Part shown: piece after piece, positions 32,879 through 40,402 of the stretch
Layout of the letters: the number at the start of each line of letters is the position of its first letter
Numbering within the stretch: position 1 is the stretch's first letter
Assembly: GCA_900315925.1 (NCBI GenBank)
Contig: ONAV01000025.1
Coordinates: forward strand, 1 to 43,088
Direction: 5' to 3'
From: an uncultured Selenomonadales bacterium
GTDB lineage: Bacteria > Bacillota > Negativicutes > Acidaminococcales > Acidaminococcaceae
DNA: 43,088 nucleotides
Translations under genes and position numbers: made by a program
Notes under the pieces: generated by a model
What the model saw: the letters and a program-made list of their open reading frames with translations, nothing else
What the model was told of the DNA's origin: nothing
Databases searched by the model: none

Positions 32879-34305
32879 TATCGAAATATGTGCAAGAGCA
32901 AAAAAGATACACGCAAGAAGAGTTGTGTCGTATATTTGAATGCTCTGAAGAATACGCAATACCAATCATCCGCAAGCTGAAGGAGTACAGCATTTTAAAG
33001 GCTGTTAGAGCCTCTGCTGATCAAAAAGATAGGTCTGATCTCATTGAAGAAGATATTGAAATAGCTGATGTCGGGATTGATGATAATGAATTCCTTTACA
33101 TATTTACTTTCGTGGGCATTATTGTCATTGCCGGGCGGGTACTTAAATGCTATCCCAAATACCTAAATATTCCAGAGCCTGTTAACGAATTACGACAGAT
33201 CCTTAAAGTATTAGAAAAGTACAATGAAAAAGAACAGATCATCCGTATGTTTAATGATAGCAGCGAAAACCACTCGTTTAACCTGTTGGCTGTCATGCTT
33301 TTCTTGTTGACAGACTATCATGAAAATGGGTCTTATAATAATACAAAGGATATTGTTGAAAGCAATGGAATGGGAGAAATTATATGGGATAAAACAATCA
33401 ATGAGACGTTTACCCTGTTAAGTAATGATCGCCCATACTATACAGACCTTCAAACAAAAAAACGTATTTCAAACGATTACGATTATTATAAACGATTACA
33501 TGAATGTATTCTTACCAAAATTTCAAAGGAATTGGTTGCAGCACAGCTTGTTGATCTATTTGAAATTGGTGAAGTGGAGTTGTCGGATGAAGACATTGAG
33601 GATTTCGGTGATAAAGACTATCTCCTGTACCGTATTGAAAAGGAACTGAATATCCAGTTTAATACCCGAAAACAACTTGTCCTTAAAACGTTGTATACTT
33701 ACATTGAAAGAAGCGGCAGTCTGTTTGATGTTAACGGTTTATCCATATTTGGAACAAACAGTTTCAATTTGGTATGGGAGAATGTATGCAAAGTTATTCT
33801 TGATAACCAACTTGATGTACCGCTTGGCTTGCTGCCTCTTCCTATACCTTTAAAGTCTGGTTATGATAAACAAATGAAATTGATTCATCTAGTTGAAAAA
33901 CCGCTTTGGTCGTATACCGGTAAATGCGCTCAAGATACGCTAATTCCTGATTCGATAACCATCAGCAGTTCACAGTTCATTATTACAGATGCCAAATACT
34001 ATGTGACAAAGCTTGAAAAAAATCAAGTTCCAAAAGCACAGCCTGGGATAGAATCCATTACAAAACAATATCTTTACCAAATGGCTTACCAGCAATTCAT
34101 AGAAGATCATCAATTTGAATCAATCATAAACTGCTTTATCATGCCAACGGAGACTGATGGCGTTCTTGATAAAGGCGTGGTCTCAATGAAAATGTTTGAG
34201 AAGCTGGGGCTGAAGAGTATTGAAGTGAGGTTTCTATCGGCAGGAGAGGCCTTTGAACATTATTTGTCGGGAACAAAAATTTCTTTGTCACGATTACGAT
34301 TATAA
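32875..34305 (+). CDS. LlaJI/McrC-like restriction endonuclease subunit
   Basis: 476 residues, start overlapping the McrB-like stop. The first ~55 residues look like a winged helix (RYTQEELCRIFECSEEYAIP). A central part (FTFVGIIVIAGRVLKCYPKY) matches LlaJI R2. A PD-(D/E)XK nuclease core lies near 360-395: LIPDSITISSSQFIITDAKY, with the Asp and the D-A-K triad. It then runs YLYQMAYQQFIEDHQFESII to the end. It would be the cutter of an McrBC-like complex. LlaJI normally comes with two cytosine methyltransferases; none is found here. Confidence 0.83.
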   Translation: MISKYVQEQKRYTQEELCRIFECSEEYAIPIIRKLKEYSILKAVRASADQKDRSDLIEEDIEIADVGIDDNEFLYIFTFVGIIVIAGRVLKCYPKYLNIPEPVNELRQILKVLEKYNEKEQIIRMFNDSSENHSFNLLAVMLFLLTDYHENGSYNNTKDIVESNGMGEIIWDKTINETFTLLSNDRPYYTDLQTKKRISNDYDYYKRLHECILTKISKELVAAQLVDLFEIGEVELSDEDIEDFGDKDYLLYRIEKELNIQFNTRKQLVLKTLYTYIERSGSLFDVNGLSIFGTNSFNLVWENVCKVILDNQLDVPLGLLPLPIPLKSGYDKQMKLIHLVEKPLWSYTGKCAQDTLIPDSITISSSQFIITDAKYYVTKLEKNQVPKAQPGIESITKQYLYQMAYQQFIEDHQFESIINCFIMPTETDGVLDKGVVSMKMFEKLGLKSIEVRFLSAGEAFEHYLSGTKISLSRLRL

Positions 34306-34444
34306 TTTAGATATTAAGATTAGCTAACACCAGCGGCGGTTAAGTAATAAAAGAAAAGCGTTTTCATGGAAATGTCGGGCATGTAAAATGAGCCTCTTTT
34401 CAAAAAAGGGAACGGGCAATAAAAGAAACGAGGGAGCCATCACC

Positions 34445-35935
34445 ATGATCCTTGGACTTAGCAAAACAAAATACTGCAAGGGCGTGCAGTGCCCGAAAAT
34501 GCTGTGGCTGGAGAAGTACAAGCCGGAAGAGGCAGAAGATATTCTGCCGGAATCTATTCTGGCAACCGGAACCATGGTGGGCGACCTTGCCAGGAGTTAT
34601 TTTGGCGACTATGCGCTTGTGGCATTTGATTATGATAAAACTATCATGGCCGCAAAGACCAAACAGTTTATGGAAGCGGGCACGGAAAATATAGCGGAAG
34701 CTTCTTTCTGTATAGACGGTTTGTATTGCGCCGTGGATATTTTGCATAAGAACGGTGAAGGCTATGACATCATTGAGGTAAAGAGTACTACGAAAGTAAA
34801 GGATATTCACATTGATGATATGGCGTTTCAGCATTATGTGCTGAAGCGGTGTGGGGTTGATGTTAAACGGGTTTTTTTGATGCACATAAACAACACCTAT
34901 GTAAGACAGGGTGAGCTGGACTTGCAACAATTATTTACCCTGGAAGAGTTTACGGATGTTGTGAAAGAAAAATACAATGAAGTGGAGGAAAACATCAAAA
35001 GCATCCGGGCTTATGTAGATACAGAAACTGAACCGCAAAGGGATATAGACTTATATTGTAAAAAACCATATGACTGTGCTTTTTATAAGTACTGTGCCAA
35101 ACATGTACCGGAACAGTCGATATTTTCTATCCGTGATTTATGGAAAACAAAAAAATACAAATACTATCATCAGGGTATTATCAGCTTCGCGGATATTATA
35201 AAGAAACAACCAAAGTTAAATGAAAAGCAATGGAGGCAGGTGAACAACGCCTATTATGAAAAAGCAGATGAAGTGGATACTTCTGCTATCAAAGATTTTT
35301 TGAATACACTGACCTATCCACTATACCATCTGGATTTTGAAACCTTTCAGCAGGCCGTTCCTGCCTATGACGGTGTCAGCCCCTATATGCAGATTCCATT
35401 TCAGTATTCCCTGCATATCGAGCAGGCGGACGGTTCACTGGAGCATCGGGAATTTTTGGCAAAAGAAGGAACTGATCCTCGCAGGACTATTGCAGAAAGC
35501 CTGTGCAAAGACTTTCCGACGGATGTGTGTGTATTGGCCTATAATATGAAATTTGAACGAGGGGTATTACAGAAGCTGGCAGACAGTTTTCCCGATTTGG
35601 CGGAACATCTCTTGGCAATTAAGGATAACATACACGATTTGATGATTCCCTTTCAAGAGCAATATTATTACAGCAAGGCGATGGAGGGATCCTATTCCAT
35701 AAAATATGTGCTGCCGGCCCTTTGCCCCAGTGACCCTGAATTGGATTACCACGCTTTGGAAGGAGTGCACAATGGCAGCGAGGCCATGGAAACCTTTGCG
35801 GATCTGCCCAATCATACGCCGGAAGAGATTAAGGTCATGCGGCAGAATTTGTTAAAGTATTGCTGCCTTGACACACTGGCGATGGTGAAAGTATTGGAAA
35901 AACTCAGGGAAGCTGTTGCGGCAAAGCAGGGTTGA
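34445..35935 (+). CDS. DUF2779 protein: Cas4-like nuclease plus DEDD-type exonuclease-like domain
   Basis: 496 residues from ATG 34445 (GAGGGAG upstream; the ATG at 34388 has no good site). MILGLSKTKYCKGVQCPKML supplies the first cysteines. The PD-(D/E)XK part reads GLYCAVDILHKNGEGYDIIE-VKST, and DLYCKKPYDCAFYKYCAKH adds three cysteines, as in Cas4-type Fe-S nucleases. The C-terminal DUF2779/RNase H-like part has HLDFETFQQA, VLAYNMKFERGVL and YCCLDTLAMV, a DEDD-like set. It should be a DNA or RNA nuclease. The WYL regulator starts 21 bp later. Confidence 0.85.
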   Translation: MILGLSKTKYCKGVQCPKMLWLEKYKPEEAEDILPESILATGTMVGDLARSYFGDYALVAFDYDKTIMAAKTKQFMEAGTENIAEASFCIDGLYCAVDILHKNGEGYDIIEVKSTTKVKDIHIDDMAFQHYVLKRCGVDVKRVFLMHINNTYVRQGELDLQQLFTLEEFTDVVKEKYNEVEENIKSIRAYVDTETEPQRDIDLYCKKPYDCAFYKYCAKHVPEQSIFSIRDLWKTKKYKYYHQGIISFADIIKKQPKLNEKQWRQVNNAYYEKADEVDTSAIKDFLNTLTYPLYHLDFETFQQAVPAYDGVSPYMQIPFQYSLHIEQADGSLEHREFLAKEGTDPRRTIAESLCKDFPTDVCVLAYNMKFERGVLQKLADSFPDLAEHLLAIKDNIHDLMIPFQEQYYYSKAMEGSYSIKYVLPALCPSDPELDYHALEGVHNGSEAMETFADLPNHTPEEIKVMRQNLLKYCCLDTLAMVKVLEKLREAVAAKQG

Positions 35936-35956
35936 GAAACGCCCGGAGGGAAAAAC

Positions 35957-36973
35957 ATGTACAAGGTGTACGGGACAAGTTCGAAGAAAATGCTGAATAT
36001 GCTGATTCTGGAACTCTTAAAAGTGTATTCGGATGAGAAGCATAAACTCACGCAGCAGGACATTATCCGGCTTTTGCGAACGGAGTACGGTGTGGAAAAC
36101 TGTGACCGGCGTTCGGTCAAGGCCAATGTGTTATCGCTGGTAGATATGGGTTATGAGATTTCCATGGATGAAGGCCAGGGCTATTATCTGATGGAAAGGG
36201 ATTTGGAAGACGAAGAACTGCGCTGGTTGATTGACGCGGTGCTCTTTTCCAAAGCAATAACAGCAAACCAGGCGCAGCGGCTGATAAAAAAGCTGGAGCG
36301 TTTCGGAACGAAATATTTTGAGCCGAAGGTTTCCCATGTGCGGACGACGCCGAATATTCCGCGGACGAAGAATACGCATGTCATGATGAACGTCAGCGTA
36401 ATCAATGACGCGATTGATTTGAATAAGAAAATTTCCTTCCGTTACAACAGCTACGGCATGGATTTCAAACTTCACGACAAAGGCAGGGATTATATTGTCA
36501 ATCCGTATCAGATGATTGCGGCCAACGGGTATTATTATCTGCTTTCCAACCTGGATGTGTACGATAACATTGCCTATTTCCGCATTGACAAAATTACAAA
36601 TGTCCGGATTCTGGATGAAAAGGTCAAGCCCATGAAACAGGTCAAAGGGCTGGAAAACGGACTGGATCTGCCGAAGCATATAGCGGAGCATATTTATATG
36701 TTTACCGGGGCAAGCAAAACGGTGAAGCTGCGCTGCAGAAAAGAAGCTGCAGACGCAATTGCGGATTGGTTTGGCAGGGACGTAAGGGTTCTTGCGCAGG
36801 ATGACGACGGTTTTACCGTGCAGCTGACCTGTAACCTGAACGCTATGTACTACTGGGCGCTGCAGTACGGGCATCTGGTAGAGGTGCTGGAGCCGGCCGA
36901 ACTGCGCGCGGAAATCAAAGAAGCCGTTGCGGAAATGGCGAAGCGTTACGCTAAGGAGACGCTGATTAAATGA
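35957..36973 (+). CDS. WYL-domain transcriptional regulator
   Basis: 338 residues after CCGGAGGG. The N-terminal winged helix (KLTQQDIIRLLRTEYGVENC, RRSVKANVLSLVDMGYEI) precedes the WYL domain (ISFRYNSYGMDFKLHDKGRD, NPYQMIAANGYYYLLSNLDV, AYFRIDKITNVRIL) and a C-terminal WCX-like extension. WYL regulators such as BrxR and CapW repress defence operons until a nucleic-acid ligand appears. Its likely targets are its own operon with the DUF2779 gene and perhaps the restriction genes upstream. Confidence 0.9.
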   Translation: MYKVYGTSSKKMLNMLILELLKVYSDEKHKLTQQDIIRLLRTEYGVENCDRRSVKANVLSLVDMGYEISMDEGQGYYLMERDLEDEELRWLIDAVLFSKAITANQAQRLIKKLERFGTKYFEPKVSHVRTTPNIPRTKNTHVMMNVSVINDAIDLNKKISFRYNSYGMDFKLHDKGRDYIVNPYQMIAANGYYYLLSNLDVYDNIAYFRIDKITNVRILDEKVKPMKQVKGLENGLDLPKHIAEHIYMFTGASKTVKLRCRKEAADAIADWFGRDVRVLAQDDDGFTVQLTCNLNAMYYWALQYGHLVEVLEPAELRAEIKEAVAEMAKRYAKETLIK

Positions 36974-37351
36974 GTTTGTACGATGTCCGAGGGCTTTTTG
37001 CGACTGACAAGGAAATGGCCCGAAGGCGCAGCCTAAGCAGAGAGCCGCAAGCTGCGCTTGCGTGCGAATCGCTTATACAAAGGAGTAGCTGCGTGTTTCC
37101 CTAATAACTGCAACAGAATAAACAGGTTGCGCAAATAAATACGTAAATAAGACAGATAAATATTGTTTCCACTGAACCCTGAAAGGGGTTCTTTTTTTCT
37201 GTTTAAAAGGCGTACTGCCGCGATAAATCTTTGCCGGAATGCATTGCGGCACCATTTTTCAAATGTACATTTTTTTGTCATGCCGCTCTGTTATGATGTA
37301 ATCAGAAAGGGAAAAGAAAAACTGCCGCAGCAACGAAAGGAGAGGATGGAT
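36974..37351 (+). other. Intergenic region with terminator
   Basis: GAACCC (37174-37179) pairs with GGGTTC (37186-37191), then seven T residues, a good terminator for the DUF2779-WYL operon. Between 37020 and 37090 there is a GC-rich stretch with partly inverted segments (GCCGCAAGCTGCGCTTGC) of unknown meaning. No credible gene is seen. Confidence 0.6.
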
Positions 37352-37978
37352 ATGGATGTAACAAAAGACCCGGAGAACACCGGTTCACGGAACAAAGATG
37401 TCTGGCAGGTTGGGTTTGCAAAATATAAACAACTGGGTCGGTACTTTTTCGAGGTTGAGAAGAATATGCAAAACGGCTGGCTCATTCTCCCGGTTGGCGA
37501 TGCAACGCAAACGGAAGAAGAAAACCTGACGGCGGCGGGACAGATGCAGCAGGACCTGCTTTCACTGCAGTTTGCGCATATTCCCCTGCTTGCCGTTTAT
37601 GAAAGGAGTATTTCCCGGGAAATTGTAGGGCAAAACGGGAAACCGGCGTTACGGAAAGAGGCTTTTTTCATGGTTCCTTACGGAAAAGATTTTACGGAAA
37701 AGTTTTATTTGGAAACCGTAAAGACCCTTGCCGCAAGGTATAAACAAAGCCGTTTTTTTGCCAGGCCGGCTTCTGAAAGAAGCATTAAAAAGTTTCAGAG
37801 GGAAAACGCGCCCGGCATTCAGTTTGCGGAATGTGAATCAGGCTTAGGCAGCGTAGAGGAAGTTCTTGAAAAAGGCCTGCCGTGTGAAGAGTATCACTGC
37901 GTTTTTAAAGGGTATCGTACTCCATCATCGTGGATTGATGCAGTGGTGATGGAGCGAAGCGGAATGCTTTGGCAATAA
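37352..37978 (+). CDS. Hypothetical protein
   Basis: 208 residues. AAAGGAGAGG places the start at ATG 37352 (or 37346, two codons earlier). The product begins MDVTKDPENTGSRNKDVWQV. FAKYKQLGRYFFEVEKNMQN, GWLILPVGDATQTEEENLTA and HIPLLAVYERSISREIVGQN suggest an alpha/beta fold. Recurrent basic patches occur in the second half (ARPASERSIKKFQREN). No signal peptide, membrane segment or known motif is seen. It lies 30 bp before the next gene and they are probably one operon. Confidence 0.65.
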   Translation: MDVTKDPENTGSRNKDVWQVGFAKYKQLGRYFFEVEKNMQNGWLILPVGDATQTEEENLTAAGQMQQDLLSLQFAHIPLLAVYERSISREIVGQNGKPALRKEAFFMVPYGKDFTEKFYLETVKTLAARYKQSRFFARPASERSIKKFQRENAPGIQFAECESGLGSVEEVLEKGLPCEEYHCVFKGYRTPSSWIDAVVMERSGMLWQ

Positions 37979-38008
37979 TAAGTTAATTGACAAGAAGGGG
38001 GAAAAAAG

Positions 38009-39004
38009 ATGATGACTAATTACGAAACCTATGTACGCGAGTATTTGTTTTCAGACAATCCTGAAACCGGAAGTTTGCTGGAACGGGCCTGTGCTTCGCT
38101 GGAAACAAGCGAAGCCTGCTCGGGATTGCTTGACGTATTTAATTCGGAGCTGGACGGCAATTATACAGAACGCCTGGACGGGTTGGGGGACTATTTAAAA
38201 ACGAACGGTTCGCCCCGGGGAAACCTGAACACATTTCCCTTCGGCAGGCCTTCAAGAGAAATCTATCCGGAGTTTATGGGGGTGTGCAAAGGAACAAGAA
38301 CTATCCGCAGCGTTTTGGAAAAAGCGGAGGAACAGTGTGAATTAATGATTCAGAAATTTCCGTATCATGTACATAAAACGATTCTGATACTGACAGATAA
38401 ATGGGATGACCCGCTGTTCCGGAAGAATTACGCCGGAACGTTTATCAACTATGCGTACAAATATAATATTCTGTTTATGTTTCTGCTGGTAACGGATTTT
38501 GGCGTTTCCCGGATTCCGTTCCTTTCCTGGGACCGCAGAAAAATGTACAACCGCGGGTTTGGGGATGTTGAATGGGGCGCACGGCATACAGAAAAGGAAA
38601 TGTATGAAAATCTGATGGAGAAGCTTGGCAGCGGATATCTTTCTTATATAGAAGAATACCGGAACGGTGACAATAACGGTCGTAGCATTGGAAGATTTAC
38701 GTTTGACTTTAGGAACCAGAGGTTTGATATCGTTACAATCAATTCCGGTTCAGGTACTACGGACAGAAAGAGCGGTAAAATTCCGGCGAAAGCTGTCAAA
38801 CGGTTTTTGGACGCGGTTTCTGATTACTGCAACCTGCCCGAGTCCGAGTATTTTGACAAAAATAATCTGAACAAAGCTTCCGTCTGTCACACCGCAGAAC
38901 TGTTCAATAAGCGTTTTTACTGGTATGCCGCGGAGGAACCGCTTTTTGAAAAGCTGGATCAGGCGTTCCGGAATCTGCTTGCTTCGTTAAAGATGAAGAA
39001 GTGA
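38009..39004 (+). CDS. Hypothetical protein
   Basis: 331 residues after GAAGGGGGAAAA (start at 38009 or the next codon). It opens MMTNYETYVREYLFSDNPET. Notable parts are the buried-looking YNILFMFLLVTDFGVSRIPF, WGARHTEKEMYENLMEKLGS and a beta-rich stretch RFTFDFRNQRFDIVTINSGS. No catalytic motif, signal peptide or known domain is recognised. It is paired with the preceding unknown gene just outside the defence island and its function cannot be stated. Confidence 0.65.
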   Translation: MMTNYETYVREYLFSDNPETGSLLERACASLETSEACSGLLDVFNSELDGNYTERLDGLGDYLKTNGSPRGNLNTFPFGRPSREIYPEFMGVCKGTRTIRSVLEKAEEQCELMIQKFPYHVHKTILILTDKWDDPLFRKNYAGTFINYAYKYNILFMFLLVTDFGVSRIPFLSWDRRKMYNRGFGDVEWGARHTEKEMYENLMEKLGSGYLSYIEEYRNGDNNGRSIGRFTFDFRNQRFDIVTINSGSGTTDRKSGKIPAKAVKRFLDAVSDYCNLPESEYFDKNNLNKASVCHTAELFNKRFYWYAAEEPLFEKLDQAFRNLLASLKMKK

Positions 39005-39128
39005 TGCGCCTCGTAACGAGGCTGCAAGGCATTGTTACTGTTCCTAAAGTTTTCTGTGCAATATCTTGTGACAGTAATAAAAAGATGATAAAATAATAAT
39101 TGTCAGTGGAAGAGAGACTGATAAGCCT

Positions 39129-39170
39129 AAAGGTCTTCTATGATAAAAATTTAATCATAGGAGGCCTTTT
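39129..39170 (+). terminator. Terminator after the two unknown genes
   Basis: AAAGG-TCT-TCTATGAT pairs with ATCATAG-GAG-GCCTTT (39129-39169), ending in TTTT. Confidence 0.75.
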
Positions 39171-39207
39171 ATTTCCATTCATGTTATAGCAGTCAGGAGG
39201 ATGAAAT

Positions 39208-39840
39208 ATGTTCTGTTCACGTTGTGGTAAGGAAATAGCAGACGGATCGTTTTTCTGTAATTATTGCGGAGCCAGGCAGTCGGTGCCTGCTCCTGCTCCG
39301 GAGAATAAAAATGGCATAAGCTTTGCTTCCACTATCTGTCCCAATTGCAGCGGACATCTGAAAATTAACGTAAAAACAAATACCGCAGTTTGTCCCTACT
39401 GCGCTGCTGAAATCGAAACCCTGATGGACGACGCTAAAAAATTTGAAAAAAAGTGTGATACGGAAAGTGCGTTGCAATGTTACAAAAAGGTGTTAGAGCT
39501 GGATCCGGATCATGCAGAAGCAAAAGAAAGGCTGGCCAAAGTCAGAATTCAGAATTACGTTTATCTGAAGTCAAAAATGTTTGACGACTATACAATTATG
39601 GAACTTCGCAAAGACTCCATGACCTGCCATAAAAAAGACGGTTCGAAAGAAATCTGGCTTTTCCGCAAAATGACAGATTTGAGCTATTTCTTCGGATCTA
39701 TGGATTTTACCTACAAGGGAGAAATCTCCTCCAGAACCATCGGTGTGATGGATGAAAAAGAAGTAGTAACTTTTATACGGAATGCGCAAAAGGGCATCTA
39801 TCCTCCCATCGATAAAGATTTATTGGATGAGGATGAGTAA
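39208..39840 (+). CDS. Zinc-ribbon protein with TPR-like segment
   Basis: 210 residues after CAGGAGGATG. Two zinc ribbons: CSRCGKEIADGSFFCNYCG (residues 3-21) and CPNCS...CPYCA (about 45-70). Then follows a single TPR-like helix pair (KKCDTESALQCYKKVLELDP, DHAEAKERLAKV). The C-terminal ~100 residues form a possible PH-like beta domain (DYTIMELRKDSMTCHKKDG, IWLFRKMTDLSYFF). No signal peptide, so cytoplasmic. It may be a scaffold for the following acidic protein and lipoprotein, an inference from gene order only. Confidence 0.72.
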   Translation: MFCSRCGKEIADGSFFCNYCGARQSVPAPAPENKNGISFASTICPNCSGHLKINVKTNTAVCPYCAAEIETLMDDAKKFEKKCDTESALQCYKKVLELDPDHAEAKERLAKVRIQNYVYLKSKMFDDYTIMELRKDSMTCHKKDGSKEIWLFRKMTDLSYFFGSMDFTYKGEISSRTIGVMDEKEVVTFIRNAQKGIYPPIDKDLLDEDE

Positions 39841-39927
39841 ACGAAGATAAGAGTGATGGAGAAAGACATGAAGATAAGCGGCATCGTGGGTATGGATTTT
39901 GAAAATACATGGAGGTGACTTGTTAAC

Positions 39928-40365
39928 ATGGGTTTCTTTGATGATTTGTTCAGCGATGATGATGACGATAAAAAAGAAAAGAAACATAAGAAAAAAAGAA
40001 AGCATAAAGAAGATGACTCTGACGATGACAAGGGTTTCTTTTCCAGTATCTTTGATGATGACGATGATGAAAAAATAGAATTTGATACAAAGGAATCCGA
40101 CCGGGAGAATCAGGAGTCGAAGTTTGACGAAGATGATTCGGAAGACGACGACGGCAAAGGATTCTTTTCCAGTCTCTTCGATGACGATGATGACGACGAT
40201 AAAATAGAATTTGATACAAAGGAATCGGATCGGGAGAATCAGGAGTCGAAGTTTGACGAAGATGATTCGGAAGACGACGACGGCAAAGGTTTCTTCTCCA
40301 GTCTCTTCGATGACGACGATGATGACGACGACGATGACGACGACGATGACGATGACGACGACTAA
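39928..40365 (+). CDS. Extremely acidic Asp-rich repeat protein
   Basis: 145 residues after ATGGAGGTGA. After MGFFDDLFS and a Lys-rich patch (KKEKKHKKKRKHK) come two copies of a 42-43-residue unit: KGFFSS(I/L)FDDDDD, then KIEFDTKESDRENQESKF and DEDDSEDDDG. A third copy begins GKGFFSSLF and ends in 18 consecutive Asp residues. Each GFF-(S/D) segment could be a short amphipathic interaction motif. The repeats are nearly identical at DNA level (126- and 129-bp steps), showing recent duplication. It should be disordered and able to bind divalent cations. No known family. Confidence 0.75.
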   Translation: MGFFDDLFSDDDDDKKEKKHKKKRKHKEDDSDDDKGFFSSIFDDDDDEKIEFDTKESDRENQESKFDEDDSEDDDGKGFFSSLFDDDDDDDKIEFDTKESDRENQESKFDEDDSEDDDGKGFFSSLFDDDDDDDDDDDDDDDDDD

Positions 40366-40402
40366 CGCTTTTTAATTGGGTAATCATGAAAAGAGGCAGT
40401 AA

